A stretch of DNA of 64,000 nt from Dehalococcoidia bacterium (GTDB taxonomy: Bacteria > Chloroflexota > Dehalococcoidia > Bin125). The number at the start of each line of letters is the position of its first letter. The stretch's first letter is position 1. The notes below the pieces were generated by a model, which was not told where the DNA came from, did not search any database, and saw only the letters and a list, made by a program, of their open reading frames with translations. Below, piece after piece: positions 44,747 through 54,040 of the stretch. The position numbers and the translations under genes are program-made. The DNA is taken from assembly GCA_022825265.1 (NCBI GenBank), contig JAJDXE010000013.1, forward strand, positions 186,001 to 250,000, given 5' to 3'.

Positions 44747-47700
44747 ATGCCCATCCAACGCCTACTGGTCGCCAACCGTGGCGAAATCGCGGTCCGAGTG
44801 CTTCGCACCGCCACCGAACTCGGAATCGCCACCGCCGCGATCCACTCCTCTGACGATGCCTCTTCCGACCACATCCAACACGCCGAGATCGTCATCCCGC
44901 TGGAGGGAATCGGCCCGGCGGCGTACCTCGACATCTCCCAGATCATCGAGCGTGCCCGCGAACACGATTGTGATGCGATCCATCCCGGCTACGGGTTCCT
45001 CGCCGAGAACGCCGACTTTGCCCGTGCTTGCGAAGAGGCCGGGATCACCTTCGTCGGACCGTCTCCGGCAGCGCTCGCCCTGTTCGGCGACAAGGCGCGG
45101 GCCAGGACGCTCGCCGGAGCGCGCAACGTCCCGGTCCTGACTGGCACGGACCATGCCGTCGATCTCGACGGCGCTCGCGCCTTCTTCGACCAGCTCGACG
45201 GCCGGCCGATGGTGATCAAGGCGATCGGCGGCGGTGGTGGACGCGGGATGCGTGCCATCAACGAAGCTTCCGAGATCGAGGACGCTTTCGAACGCTGCAC
45301 CCGCGAGGCGCAGGCCGCCTTCGGCAACGGCGCCCTCTTCGTCGAGCGCTTCATCCCCCGAGCCCGGCACATCGAGGTCCAGATCGTCGGCGACCAGCAC
45401 GGCCACGTCACCCACGTCGGCGAGCGTGAGTGCACCATCCAGCGCCGCTATCAGAAGCTGATCGAGATCGCTCCCTCTCCGACTCTCAGCGCCAACCTTC
45501 GTGAGCGAATCACCGACGCAGCGGTAGAGTTGGCCTCCGCCGGTGGCTATGCCAATCTCGGCACATTCGAGTTCCTCGTTGACGCAGACACGAACGACGA
45601 CTTTGCCTTCATCGAGGCCAACGCGAGGCTCCAGGTCGAGCACACCGTGACCGAGGAAGTCGCCGGACTCGACCTGGTTGAGTGTCAGCTCCGTATCGCC
45701 GAGGGTGTAACGCTCGGCGAACTCGGCTTGGATTCTCCACCCTCGTTGCGCGGCTACGCCATTCAATCGAGGGTCAACCTGGAGCGCATGCGGGAGGACG
45801 GCGATGTGCGCCCTGCTGCCGGAGCCCTGCGCACCTTCCGTCCGCCCGCCGGACCGGGCGTCCGCGTCGACACCTACGGCTACGCCGGCTACGCCGCCAA
45901 TCCCAACTTCGACTCGCTGATCGCCAAGGTCGTGACACGTCATCCGAGCAGCAACTTCAGCGACGCCGTCCGCCGCGCTCGGCGAGCGCTTGACGAGTTC
46001 CAGCTCGAAGGCCCTGACTCCAATATCGCCTTCCTGCGCAACATCCTGAGCCATCCCGAGTTCATCGCCGGTGACGTCCACACACGCTGGATCGACGAAC
46101 GAATCGCTGATCTGGCAGTCACATCTGACAATGGCGCAACCGCAGGGGGGCAGTCGGCCTGGGCGGGCGCCCAGGTCGAGAACCAGGTCAGCGATCCCCT
46201 CGCGGCCCTCGACTTCTTCCGCCAGGGCGCCGGCGCGGCCTCGCTCGATGTCAACCGAGGACTTGAAGAGGACCGGGCTGGATTCCCCGCGCCGGAGATC
46301 ATTGGTCCGCCCGGCACCGAGCCGCTGCGCGCACCGATTCAGGGCACAATCATCGAAATCCTCGTCGGCGAAGGCGATTCCGTCGTCGCCGGCCAGGACA
46401 TGATCATCATGAACGCGATGAAGATGGAGCATCTGCTCCAGTCCGAGATCGGCGGCATCGTCCAGGAGATCACCGTCTCGGTCGGCGACATCATCTGGGA
46501 GGGACACCCGCTCGTCTTCATCGAGCCGGCCGACGTCGGCCCTGCCGTCGATGACGGTACGGGCGACATCGATCTCGACTACATTCGCCCAGACCTGCAG
46601 CACAACATCGACCTGCACGAAGCGATCCTCGACCACAACCGCGAGGGACCGGTCGCCAGGCGTCACGCCAAGGGCAAGCGCACCGCACGCGAGAACATCT
46701 CGCAGCTCGTCGAGGGCGGCACCTGGACCGAGTACATGCCGCTCGCCGTCGCGGCGCAGCGTCGAAACCGCTCCTGGGAGGAACTGCGCGTCGTCTCTCC
46801 CGCCGACGGTCTGATCTGTGGCATCGGTACCGTCAACGCCGACCTCTTCGACAATGACGTTGCCAGCACCGCGATCATCTCCTACGACGAAACGGTCTGG
46901 GCCGGAACCCAGGGCGGCCGCGGCCACGAGAAAACCGACCGAATGGTCGAGACTGCGCATCGCCTGCTGACCCCGCTCGTCTTCATCGCCGAAGGCGCAG
47001 GGGGACGCTCAGGCGATTCCGACTGGGCGTACACCCGCGTTGCCGCCCGCGCCGTTCGTACCTTCGAGCGCTTGGCCGAGCTCTCCGGCAAAGTGCCGAT
47101 GGTCTCGATCACTGCCGGACGCTGCTTCGCCGGCAACGCCTCGATGCTCGGAATGTGCGACATCATCGTCGCGACCGAGGGCTCCAATATCGCCATGGGC
47201 GGCCCCGCGGTCATCGAAGGGGGCGGACTCGGCCTCTTCCTGCCCGAGGAACTCGGGCCCATGTCGCAGCAGGTGCCCAACGGCGTCGTCGACATCTTCG
47301 TCAAGGACGAAGAGGAAGCGATGGCCGCGGTCAAGAAGTATCTCTCCTACTTCCAGGGCCGGCTCAAGGAGTGGTCCGCGCCCGACCAGCGGCTCTTGCG
47401 CCATGTCATTCCCGAGAATCGGCTGCGCACCTACGACATTCGCAAAGTGATCGACCTGCTCGCCGACCACGATTCCGTCCTGGAGCTACGGCCCGAGTTC
47501 GGCATCGGCGTCATCACCTCGTTGATTCGGGTCGAAGGCCGGCCGGTCGGTGTGATCGCCAACAACAATATGCATCTCGGCGGCGCGGTCGACAGCGACG
47601 GCTCCGACAAGCTCGCCCGCTTCGCCCAGATCTGCGATTCCTGGAACATTCCCGTTCTCACCCTGGTCGACACGCCCGGCATGATGGTTGGGCCCGAGGT

Positions 47701-48145
47701 CGAAAAGACTGCACTGGTTCGACATTGCCACCGAGTCTTCGTCTCGCTGGCCAACCTGACCACGCCGAAGATGACGATCACCGTCCGCAAGTGCTACGGA
47801 CTCGGCGGACTCGCCATGCTTGCCGGCAGCACCGAGGCTGGCCTTTTCAACGTTGGCTGGCCGACCTCCGAGTACGGCGGCATGAACCTCGAAGCCGGCG
47901 TCAAGCTCGGTGCCCGAGCTCAGCTCGAGAAGATCGACGACCTCGAAGAGCGCACCCGTGTGTACGAGCAGATGGTCGCCGACGCCTACGAGCGCGGCAA
48001 CGCCTTCAACGCCGCCACCGTGCTCGAGTCCGACGACGTGATCGACCCGGCCGACACGCGCAAGTGGATCATCCGCCTCCTCGACGCGGTGCCCAATTCA
48101 GAGCCGATCCGCAAAGGCCGCCGTCCCTACATCGACAGTTGGTAG
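44747..48145 (+). CDS. Single-chain biotin-dependent acyl-CoA carboxylase
   Basis: A 1132-residue fusion of all parts of an acyl-CoA carboxylase. Biotin carboxylase occupies about 1-450 (LLVANRGEIAVRVLRTATELG, HPGYGFLAENADFARAC, KAIGGGGGRGMR, FIEANARLQVEHTVTEEV). A biotin carrier domain has the biotinyl lysine in NAMKMEH near residue 558. The carboxyltransferase runs from about 630 to the end (GKRTARENISQLVEGGTWTEY, GRCFAGNASMLGMCDIIVAT, LVDTPGMMVGPEVEKTALVRH). This is the architecture of single-chain long-chain acyl-CoA carboxylases described in mycobacteria and Rhodopseudomonas. It would make malonyl- or alkylmalonyl-CoA from acyl-CoA; substrate range cannot be read here. Leaderless-type start. 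Confidence 0.94.
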   Translation: MPIQRLLVANRGEIAVRVLRTATELGIATAAIHSSDDASSDHIQHAEIVIPLEGIGPAAYLDISQIIERAREHDCDAIHPGYGFLAENADFARACEEAGITFVGPSPAALALFGDKARARTLAGARNVPVLTGTDHAVDLDGARAFFDQLDGRPMVIKAIGGGGGRGMRAINEASEIEDAFERCTREAQAAFGNGALFVERFIPRARHIEVQIVGDQHGHVTHVGERECTIQRRYQKLIEIAPSPTLSANLRERITDAAVELASAGGYANLGTFEFLVDADTNDDFAFIEANARLQVEHTVTEEVAGLDLVECQLRIAEGVTLGELGLDSPPSLRGYAIQSRVNLERMREDGDVRPAAGALRTFRPPAGPGVRVDTYGYAGYAANPNFDSLIAKVVTRHPSSNFSDAVRRARRALDEFQLEGPDSNIAFLRNILSHPEFIAGDVHTRWIDERIADLAVTSDNGATAGGQSAWAGAQVENQVSDPLAALDFFRQGAGAASLDVNRGLEEDRAGFPAPEIIGPPGTEPLRAPIQGTIIEILVGEGDSVVAGQDMIIMNAMKMEHLLQSEIGGIVQEITVSVGDIIWEGHPLVFIEPADVGPAVDDGTGDIDLDYIRPDLQHNIDLHEAILDHNREGPVARRHAKGKRTARENISQLVEGGTWTEYMPLAVAAQRRNRSWEELRVVSPADGLICGIGTVNADLFDNDVASTAIISYDETVWAGTQGGRGHEKTDRMVETAHRLLTPLVFIAEGAGGRSGDSDWAYTRVAARAVRTFERLAELSGKVPMVSITAGRCFAGNASMLGMCDIIVATEGSNIAMGGPAVIEGGGLGLFLPEELGPMSQQVPNGVVDIFVKDEEEAMAAVKKYLSYFQGRLKEWSAPDQRLLRHVIPENRLRTYDIRKVIDLLADHDSVLELRPEFGIGVITSLIRVEGRPVGVIANNNMHLGGAVDSDGSDKLARFAQICDSWNIPVLTLVDTPGMMVGPEVEKTALVRHCHRVFVSLANLTTPKMTITVRKCYGLGGLAMLAGSTEAGLFNVGWPTSEYGGMNLEAGVKLGARAQLEKIDDLEERTRVYEQMVADAYERGNAFNAATVLESDDVIDPADTRKWIIRLLDAVPNSEPIRKGRRPYIDSW

Positions 48146-48220
48146 GGCTGCAAGAGCCAGCGACATCTGGCTAGAATGCCGCCTACAGCGGGGCTAGCCT
48201 CGTCCTGCGCCGCGGAGTGA

Positions 48221-49153
48221 ATGATGCAGTTCGCCAATCTGCTCGTGATTCGCCTGATCCAGACGATCCTCGTGATCTGGGTGGTCGTCAGCATCGTCTT
48301 TGTCATCTCGCGCTTGATTGGCAACCCGGAAACCTCGTTGATGCCGTGGGACGCGACCAATGAGGACTACGAGCGGATCAGGGAGAAACTCGGTCTGAAC
48401 GATCCCATGATCGTCCAGTACGGAAGGTTTCTCGGCGACGCCCTGCAGGGCGACCTGGGCTTCTCCTACCACCGCACCGGTCCGGCGCTGGACATCGTCG
48501 CCGACAAGGTGCTGGGCACGGTCAAGCTGACTGCCGCCGGACTGGTGGTCGCACTCGGATTGGGCGTGCCACTGGGGGTGTTCGCCGCCTTGCGGCGGGG
48601 CTCACCTCTTGATTGGCTCGCGCGTTTGGTCGCGGTCTTCGGACAGGCCACTCCGAGCTTCTGGCTCGGCCTCATGCTGATCTTCTTCCTCGCCACACGC
48701 GTGTCCTGGTTCCCAACCGCGGGTGCAGAAGGTTTCCGCTCCCTGGTCTTGCCGGCCATTGCCCTGGGATTGCTCTCCGCCGCTGGATTCATGCGCCTGA
48801 CCCGCTCGGGAATGATCGATGTGATGAACACCGACTTCATCCGAACCGCGCGGGCCAAGGGGCTGAACGAGCGCACGGTGATTCTGCGTCACGGCTTGCG
48901 CCATGCGTTGATCCCGGTGATGACCATTCTCGGTATCGAGCTCGGACGCCTGATCGCCGGCTCGGTGATCATCGAAGTCGTCTTCTCCTGGCCCGGCATC
49001 GGGCGATTGATGATCGAGTCGATCCTGCAATCGGATTACCCAACGGTGCAAGCCGGCCTCGTCGTCATCGCCGCCTCGATCACCCTGGGCAACCTGATCG
49101 TTGATATGACCTACCGCGTCATCGATCCGCGCATCCGAATGGCGGCGCTCTGA
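48221..49153 (+). CDS. ABC transporter permease, DppB/OppB-like
   Basis: A 310-residue inner-membrane permease of a peptide/nickel-type ABC importer. It has the N-terminal helix VIRLIQTILVIWVVVSIVFVISRL and the family regions LGLNDPMIVQYGRFLGDALQGDLGFSY. The EAA-like cytoplasmic loop is TARAKGLNERTVILRHGLRHALIPVMTILG, and the last periplasmic stretch is VFSWPGIGRLM. Two adjacent ATG codons exist; the second (48224) has the better spacing to GGAG. Its stop shares a base with the next permease (TGATG). No ATP-binding subunit gene is in the cluster. Confidence 0.93.
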   Translation: MMQFANLLVIRLIQTILVIWVVVSIVFVISRLIGNPETSLMPWDATNEDYERIREKLGLNDPMIVQYGRFLGDALQGDLGFSYHRTGPALDIVADKVLGTVKLTAAGLVVALGLGVPLGVFAALRRGSPLDWLARLVAVFGQATPSFWLGLMLIFFLATRVSWFPTAGAEGFRSLVLPAIALGLLSAAGFMRLTRSGMIDVMNTDFIRTARAKGLNERTVILRHGLRHALIPVMTILGIELGRLIAGSVIIEVVFSWPGIGRLMIESILQSDYPTVQAGLVVIAASITLGNLIVDMTYRVIDPRIRMAAL

Positions 49154-50064
49154 TGTCAATCTCAGCATCAACCGACGCGGCGGTGGCTGCAGCGAACATC
49201 GAGTCCAGGCGGCGCTGGCAGATTTCTTACCGCCGACGGAGATACCTGCTGGTCGCGCCTCCGATGCTGGTGATGATCGCGTTTGTCGTCTTCGGCATCT
49301 TTGCCGACGTGATCGCACCCGGGGATCCGGGTCAGACCCATCTGCTGTCGAGGCTCGAAGCGCCGGTGTTCTCCGGTGGCACGTCGGAGTTTCCGCTCGG
49401 CACCGACCATGTCGGGCGCGACATCTGGACTCGGGTAGTGCACGGTGCCCGAGTCTCGCTCATCGTCGTGGCGATCGTTGTCCCTGGCGCGGCCCTGTTC
49501 GGCACCGTAATCGGTATGTTCGCCGGATGGCGAGGCGGCATCGTCGGCCAGCTGCTGATGCGTTACGTCGACGTGCAGCTGGCGCTTCCGGCGATCCTCT
49601 TCGCAGTGCTGCTCGGGGCGGTGCTTGGGGCGTCGCTGAGAAACGTGATTCTCATCCTGTTGGTCTGGACCTGGACGGTCTATGCACGCCTGATCCGGGC
49701 GGAAGTGCTCTCGCTCAAGGAGCGCGAGTTCGTCCTTGCTTCGCTCGCCGCCGGCGGCAGCAACTGGTGGATCATGCGCAAACAGTTGCTGCCTAATGTG
49801 TTCAACACGATCGTGGTGATCATGACCCTCGAGATTCCGATTGTGATCGTCGCTGAAGCCTCGCTCAGCTTCCTCGGCGTCGGCGCCCCGGTCGAGCAGG
49901 CTACGTGGGGACGGATGATCACCGAAGCGCGCAACTACCTGACCCACGCCTGGTGGGTGATGTGGATGCCCGGCCTCGCCCTGATGCTCGTCGCGCTGAG
50001 CGGCAACCTCGTCGGCGACTGGTTACGCGACCTACTCGACCCGCGTCTCCGCAATCTCGGATAG
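49153..50064 (+). CDS. ABC transporter permease, DppC/OppC-like
   Basis: A 303-residue second permease of the same importer. N-terminal cytoplasmic segment, first helix around residues 33-55, then FPLGTDHVGRDIWTRVVHGARVSL, a hallmark of DppC-like permeases. The coupling loop reads RAEVLSLKEREFVLASLAAGGSNWWIMRKQLLPNVFNTIVV and the end VALSGNLVGDWLRDLLDPRLRNL is typical. It overlaps the preceding gene by one base. The nucleotidyltransferase-HEPN gene begins 39 bases downstream, before the binding-protein gene that completes the importer. Confidence 0.93.
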   Translation: MSISASTDAAVAAANIESRRRWQISYRRRRYLLVAPPMLVMIAFVVFGIFADVIAPGDPGQTHLLSRLEAPVFSGGTSEFPLGTDHVGRDIWTRVVHGARVSLIVVAIVVPGAALFGTVIGMFAGWRGGIVGQLLMRYVDVQLALPAILFAVLLGAVLGASLRNVILILLVWTWTVYARLIRAEVLSLKEREFVLASLAAGGSNWWIMRKQLLPNVFNTIVVIMTLEIPIVIVAEASLSFLGVGAPVEQATWGRMITEARNYLTHAWWVMWMPGLALMLVALSGNLVGDWLRDLLDPRLRNLG

Positions 50065-50089
50065 CCCCACTGTCGGAGTGCCGACTGGC

Positions 50090-50095
50090 TACCAT
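50090..50095 (+). promoter_or_regulatory. Candidate leaderless promoter (-10 hexamer) of the NTase-HEPN gene
   Basis: TACCAT ends 7 bases before the ATG at 50103; no Shine-Dalgarno. Confidence 0.4.
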
Positions 50096-50102
50096 CGATT
50101 CC

Positions 50103-50849
50103 ATGACCACAGCATCCTCGACGAGGCAAGACATTGATCCAGCCATCGACGAGATGGTGAGGATCATCGTGGATGGCTGGAATCCACGGCAGATCGTCCT
50201 GTTCGGATCACGCGCACGCGGAGACTACGACGAGCAGAGCGATGTAGACCTGTTGGTGGTTCTCGACGAGGCGGAGCATCGCGCAGAGTTGGCGCGGCAA
50301 GTGAGTGCGGCGCTCTCGTGTACCGGATTCGCCAGGGACGTCATCATCAGCACGGCCGCCGATATCGTGCGCCAGGCAACGGTGGTCGGTACCGTCGAGC
50401 GAGCCGCCATGATCGACGGCCGAACGCTGTACGTCAGAGGTCGAGGAGATCCGGTGATGGAGCAATTCGCTCAGCTCATGCGTCGCGCATACGGCGACAT
50501 CAGAGCGGGGGATGCGTGTCTGGCGCTCAATCCACCGGAGCTACAGGTGGTCTGCTACCACGCACAGCAGGCCATTGAGAAGACCGTCAAGTCTGCTCTC
50601 ATGGTTGACAGGATCGATTATCCCTTCACACATGACCTGGAACAGTTGCTGCCGCTCGTGCCGATCGCTTGGGACATCGACGGGATCATTGGCGACTCCA
50701 AAGAGCTCAGCACCTGGGCGACATACCCCCGCTACATGACGATCAAAGAGCCAACGCCCGAATTCGCGGAACAGGCACTCGCTGAGGCACGAGCAATCCA
50801 CGAGCGCGTGTCGTCCGAGATGTCGCGTCGAGGTTTTGCGGCCGAGTAA
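50103..50849 (+). CDS. Nucleotidyltransferase-HEPN fusion protein (MNT-HEPN type)
   Basis: A 248-residue protein with two domains that usually form separate toxin and antitoxin proteins. The N-terminal minimal nucleotidyltransferase (about 10-115) has QIVLFGSRARGDYDEQSDVDLLVVLDE, the complete GSxxxG...DxD catalytic signature. The C-terminal HEPN domain (about 120-240) has LNPPELQVVCYHAQQAIEKTVKSALMVDRIDYPFTHDLEQLL, the ACFHAQQxxEKxLKA-type signature. In two-gene systems MNT modifies and silences a HEPN RNase; I do not see an R-x4-6-H RNase motif with certainty here. It sits between the permease and binding-protein genes of a peptide importer. Leaderless-type start; upstream codons belong to the permease. 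Confidence 0.85.
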   Translation: MTTASSTRQDIDPAIDEMVRIIVDGWNPRQIVLFGSRARGDYDEQSDVDLLVVLDEAEHRAELARQVSAALSCTGFARDVIISTAADIVRQATVVGTVERAAMIDGRTLYVRGRGDPVMEQFAQLMRRAYGDIRAGDACLALNPPELQVVCYHAQQAIEKTVKSALMVDRIDYPFTHDLEQLLPLVPIAWDIDGIIGDSKELSTWATYPRYMTIKEPTPEFAEQALAEARAIHERVSSEMSRRGFAAE

Positions 50850-50984
50850 CGCGCCCAACCGCCTCTTCGGGACATCGTTGACGTAACGGAATAGACATCG
50901 CGGCGACTGATACGGTCGCGCGAAATTGCCTAACATGCGTAGCAATCTGCGGCGGGGTGTGCCCGTCGAGCGAGGAGACGAAGA

Positions 50985-52919
50985 ATGTCCACACGAAACT
51001 ATTGGAAGCGCATGTCGCATCGGCGGCTATCGCGGCGGACCCTGCTGCGAGCGTCGGCCCGAGCCGGCGTCGGTGCGACCGGTCTGGCGCTGGTCGGCTG
51101 CGGTGATGACGACGATGATGATCAGGCCGTGGTCCAGGCACAACCGCAGCAGCAACAGGAGCAGCCGCAACCGGTGGCACAGCCTCAGCAGCAGCAACAA
51201 CAGCAGCAGGCCATGCAGCAGGAGCAGGCCGAACAGCAGGCTGAGCAACAGGCGCAACAGGTCGAGCAGCAAGAGCAGGCCCAGGAAGGCACGGTCGAAG
51301 CGATCGAGCGTGAAGAGGCCGAACAAGATCAGCAGGCGGCTGAGCCCGAGGTCGACCTCGACGCCACCGTGCGTGTTGCAATTGGCCGCTATACCGCTGG
51401 ACTCGACCCGCAGCGCTCCGGCTCGCAGACCAACTACGTCAACGGCGCCTGCACCTTCGACTCCGGTATGTCCAACCATCCCGAGACCGCAGCGCTGGAG
51501 CCCAACCTGGTCCAGCTACCGGAAATCGTCGACCCGACCAACGTGATTTTCCATGTCACACCGGGCGTCGTGTTCCACGACGGCTCGCCGTACACAGCTC
51601 ACGACCTGGAATTCAACTTCGAGCGGGTGTCTTCGGCAGCCGAGTATCACCAGGGCGGCGAGACCAGCGACCACCCGAACGAGTGGGCCTCCGCGCGCCA
51701 GGCCTTCGGAACGGACAACTTCGCCAGCTACAGCGTCATTGATGACCTGACGTTCGCCGTCGAAACGCCGGCTCCGAATGCATCGCTCGCCGGCTCGATC
51801 ATGTCCGGTGCGGTTCGCCATGTGTCCAAGGCATTCGTGGAGGAAAATGGCGACGCGTATGTCGATAGTGTCTTCGCCATGGGAACAGGTCCGTTCCGTT
51901 TCGTCGACTCCGACCCTGATGTCGGCGCCAATTGGACCCGCAACGACGACTACCACAAGCCGCGCGACGGCCTGACCAATCCCCGCCTGCCCTGGTACAA
52001 GGATTTCGAGGTCCAGATTCGTCCGGAGCCGCTGGCCCAGATTGCCGGCATTGAGGCTGGCGAGATCGACGCCATCTACAACCTCCCGACCGATGTGGTC
52101 GAACCCTACCGGGACAACCCCAACTTCAAGGTGCTCTATCAGCCGTCCGGTCAGCCGACCCACTACATCATGTTCAACACGCATGACTCAGTGGCCGAGG
52201 TTGACGGCGTGCCCAACCCGTTCCTCGACATTCGCGTTCGCGAGGCCGCCAATCTCGCCATCAATCGGCAAGAGATCATCGACGGGTTGCTGACCGGTTC
52301 CGAAGGCCCGGCCTTCGGTCCCTATCGCGGCACGATCGGTTACCCCGGCGAAGCGCTCGAATCGCGATACCACGGCTACGACCCCGAGCGGGCCAAAGCA
52401 TTGCTTGAAGAGGCCGGTTATCCGGACGGACTTGACGTTGACCTGCACATCGTCACCGACTTCCAGCCAATCGTGCCGATCATGGCGCTGCCGGTCCAGG
52501 AGTACCTGGAGGCCGTCGGCATCCGCACCACGATCAAGGAGTACCTCAGCTCTGAGTACTTCCGCACGGTGCGCACGTTCGAACTGCCGGGCATGTTCTG
52601 GTTCTTCACCAACACCATTGCCGAGCCGGAAACGGTGATCGGTTCCGGCGTCACCGAGAGCGGCTTCTACGCCGTCAGCGTGTACCCGGACACCGAGATC
52701 GAAGAACTGTACCAGGCCCAGAATCAGGCCCTCGATCCGGGCGAGCGCGCTCGCTTGCTCGCAGAGCTCTACATCACGTTCTACGACAACTACTCCTGGT
52801 TGTTCCTGACTGAGGTGTCGGCGGCGACGATGACGGCCGCCAACGTCAACTGGCCGGTCGGTTCCGCCGAACTCCGAGGCGAAGGAACGTTGTCCGCGAT
52901 CCAAAAGCTCAAGACCTAA
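50985..52919 (+). CDS. ABC transporter substrate-binding lipoprotein, family 5, with Gln-rich linker
   Basis: A 644-residue extracytoplasmic solute-binding protein. The N-terminus has a twin-arginine signal (LSRRTLLRASARAGVG) ending in a lipobox, LALVGC with Cys39, so it is predicted to be folded before Tat export and lipid-anchored. Residues about 40-125 are a linker of Asp then mostly Gln and Glu, followed by the family-5 binding domain (VFHDGSPYTAHDLEFNFERV, TGPFRFVDSDPDVGANWTRNDDY, AANLAINRQEIIDGLL). It likely binds peptides or similar oligomers for the permeases at 48221 and 49153. AGGAG precedes the ATG. Length is about 90 residues above the family norm because of the linker. Confidence 0.93.
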   Translation: MSTRNYWKRMSHRRLSRRTLLRASARAGVGATGLALVGCGDDDDDDQAVVQAQPQQQQEQPQPVAQPQQQQQQQQAMQQEQAEQQAEQQAQQVEQQEQAQEGTVEAIEREEAEQDQQAAEPEVDLDATVRVAIGRYTAGLDPQRSGSQTNYVNGACTFDSGMSNHPETAALEPNLVQLPEIVDPTNVIFHVTPGVVFHDGSPYTAHDLEFNFERVSSAAEYHQGGETSDHPNEWASARQAFGTDNFASYSVIDDLTFAVETPAPNASLAGSIMSGAVRHVSKAFVEENGDAYVDSVFAMGTGPFRFVDSDPDVGANWTRNDDYHKPRDGLTNPRLPWYKDFEVQIRPEPLAQIAGIEAGEIDAIYNLPTDVVEPYRDNPNFKVLYQPSGQPTHYIMFNTHDSVAEVDGVPNPFLDIRVREAANLAINRQEIIDGLLTGSEGPAFGPYRGTIGYPGEALESRYHGYDPERAKALLEEAGYPDGLDVDLHIVTDFQPIVPIMALPVQEYLEAVGIRTTIKEYLSSEYFRTVRTFELPGMFWFFTNTIAEPETVIGSGVTESGFYAVSVYPDTEIEELYQAQNQALDPGERARLLAELYITFYDNYSWLFLTEVSAATMTAANVNWPVGSAELRGEGTLSAIQKLKT

Positions 52920-52942
52920 GCCGTCGACTCGGGCGCAACCAA

Positions 52943-52986
52943 CTCCGAGCGGGGACCGGACACGCAGTCCGAATCCCCGCTCGGAG
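52943..52986 (+). terminator. Strong hairpin terminator after the binding-protein gene
   Basis: CTCCGAGCGGGGA (52943-52955) pairs perfectly over 13 bases with TCCCCGCTCGGAG (52974-52986). An inner CGGAC/GTCCG stem is nested at 57-61 and 67-71. It is followed by CCGTTAAAC, without a long T-run. Confidence 0.7.
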
Positions 52987-53017
52987 CCGTTAAACTGCGA
53001 ACCAGATCGAAGAGAAC

Positions 53018-53043
53018 CCGATCAAAACCGATCAAATCCGATC
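53018..53043. repeat. 10-bp tandem repeats upstream of the PhyH-like gene
   Basis: CCGATCAAAA, CCGATCAAAT and CCGATC follow one another, ending 25 bases before the ATG at 53069. A related GATCGAAG lies just upstream. Possible operator array. Confidence 0.6.
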
Positions 53044-53068
53044 GCTACTGAACGCCAAGAGAGCGAAC

Positions 53069-54040
53069 ATGCCGACCCTGACTACCGAACAGCTCGATCA
53101 CTTCGAAACTTTCGGATTCCTCGCCGTCGACGAGGTCTTCGACCCGGAGCAAGTGATCGATCCAGTCATGGACGAGTACGCCGAGGTGCTCGACACGCTC
53201 GCCCACGAGCTACACGCTGCCGGCACGATCAAAGACATGCACGACAATCTGCCGTTCGCCGAGCGAGTCTGCCAGGTCTACGTCGAGTCGCAGAAGGTCC
53301 ACGCGCAGTACTTCGACTTCTCCCTGCCGCAAAAGGGAATCAAGGCCGATACGCCGTTCTGGGCTGGTCCCGCCGTCTTCGACGCGCTGACCAACCCCAG
53401 CCTGCTCGACACGGTCGAGAGCTTCATCGGACCTGAGATCTACTCCAACCCCGTCCAGCACGTCCGCGTTAAGGTGCCCGAGTCAATCGCCCCGCGCGAC
53501 GCCGACGGCAACGTGATCTACGGCGCCACTCCCTGGCACCAGGACTCCGGCGTGGTCAACGCCTCGGCCGACGACACCGACATGCTCACGGTCTGGTTCC
53601 CGCTGATGGACACCGACGCCGAAAACGGCTGCCTGCAGGTCATCCCCGGCTCGCACCGGGGCGAGGTGCTGACCCACTGCTCGGGCGTCCAGGGCTTGAA
53701 CATCCCCTCGACCATCCTGCCCGGCGAAGACAGCGCGCGCGCCGTGCCGCTGCCGGCCGGCGGCTGCCTGTTCTTGCATCGCAAGACGATCCACGCTGCG
53801 CTGCCCAACCTCAGCGACCGCATCCGATGGAGCTTCGACCTGCGCTACCACCCGCCCGGCCAGGCGACCGGACGCGAAGCCTTCCCCGGCTTCGTCGCCC
53901 GCAGCCAGCAGGACCCGGATGCCGTGCTACACGACGCGGCCAAGTGGCGACAAATGTGGCTAGACGCTCGTGCCGCCCTCGCCGATCAGCCCGACCCCGA
54001 GTACAACCGCTGGTCGCTCGATGACGAAGCCTGCGCCTAA
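53069..54040 (+). CDS. Phytanoyl-CoA dioxygenase (PhyH) family protein
   Basis: A 323-residue Fe(II)/2-oxoglutarate-dependent dioxygenase. The metal triad is visible as H-x-D in TPWHQDSGVV (about residues 157-159) and the distal His in LFLHRKTIHAALPN (about 240). The 2-oxoglutarate-binding arginine is likely in the following SDRIRWSFDLRY. NGCLQVIPGSHRGEVL between them is typical of PhyH. Bacterial members hydroxylate or dehalogenate varied small molecules; the substrate is unknown. It ends 4 bases inside the convergent luciferase-like gene. The ribosome site is weak (GAGAG). Confidence 0.92.
   Translation: MPTLTTEQLDHFETFGFLAVDEVFDPEQVIDPVMDEYAEVLDTLAHELHAAGTIKDMHDNLPFAERVCQVYVESQKVHAQYFDFSLPQKGIKADTPFWAGPAVFDALTNPSLLDTVESFIGPEIYSNPVQHVRVKVPESIAPRDADGNVIYGATPWHQDSGVVNASADDTDMLTVWFPLMDTDAENGCLQVIPGSHRGEVLTHCSGVQGLNIPSTILPGEDSARAVPLPAGGCLFLHRKTIHAALPNLSDRIRWSFDLRYHPPGQATGREAFPGFVARSQQDPDAVLHDAAKWRQMWLDARAALADQPDPEYNRWSLDDEACA

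Noticed and set aside
44762..46960. Long antisense open frame (732 codons) inside the carboxylase gene
   Set aside because: The plus strand encodes an unmistakable biotin carboxylase. The minus frame is low-complexity Asp/Val/Gly without domains and arises from strong G/C third-position bias.
51140..51300. Microsatellite from CAG runs in the binding-protein gene
   Set aside because: Codons CAG, CAA, GAG and GAA are mixed, so it is a Gln/Glu-rich protein linker rather than a simple DNA repeat.
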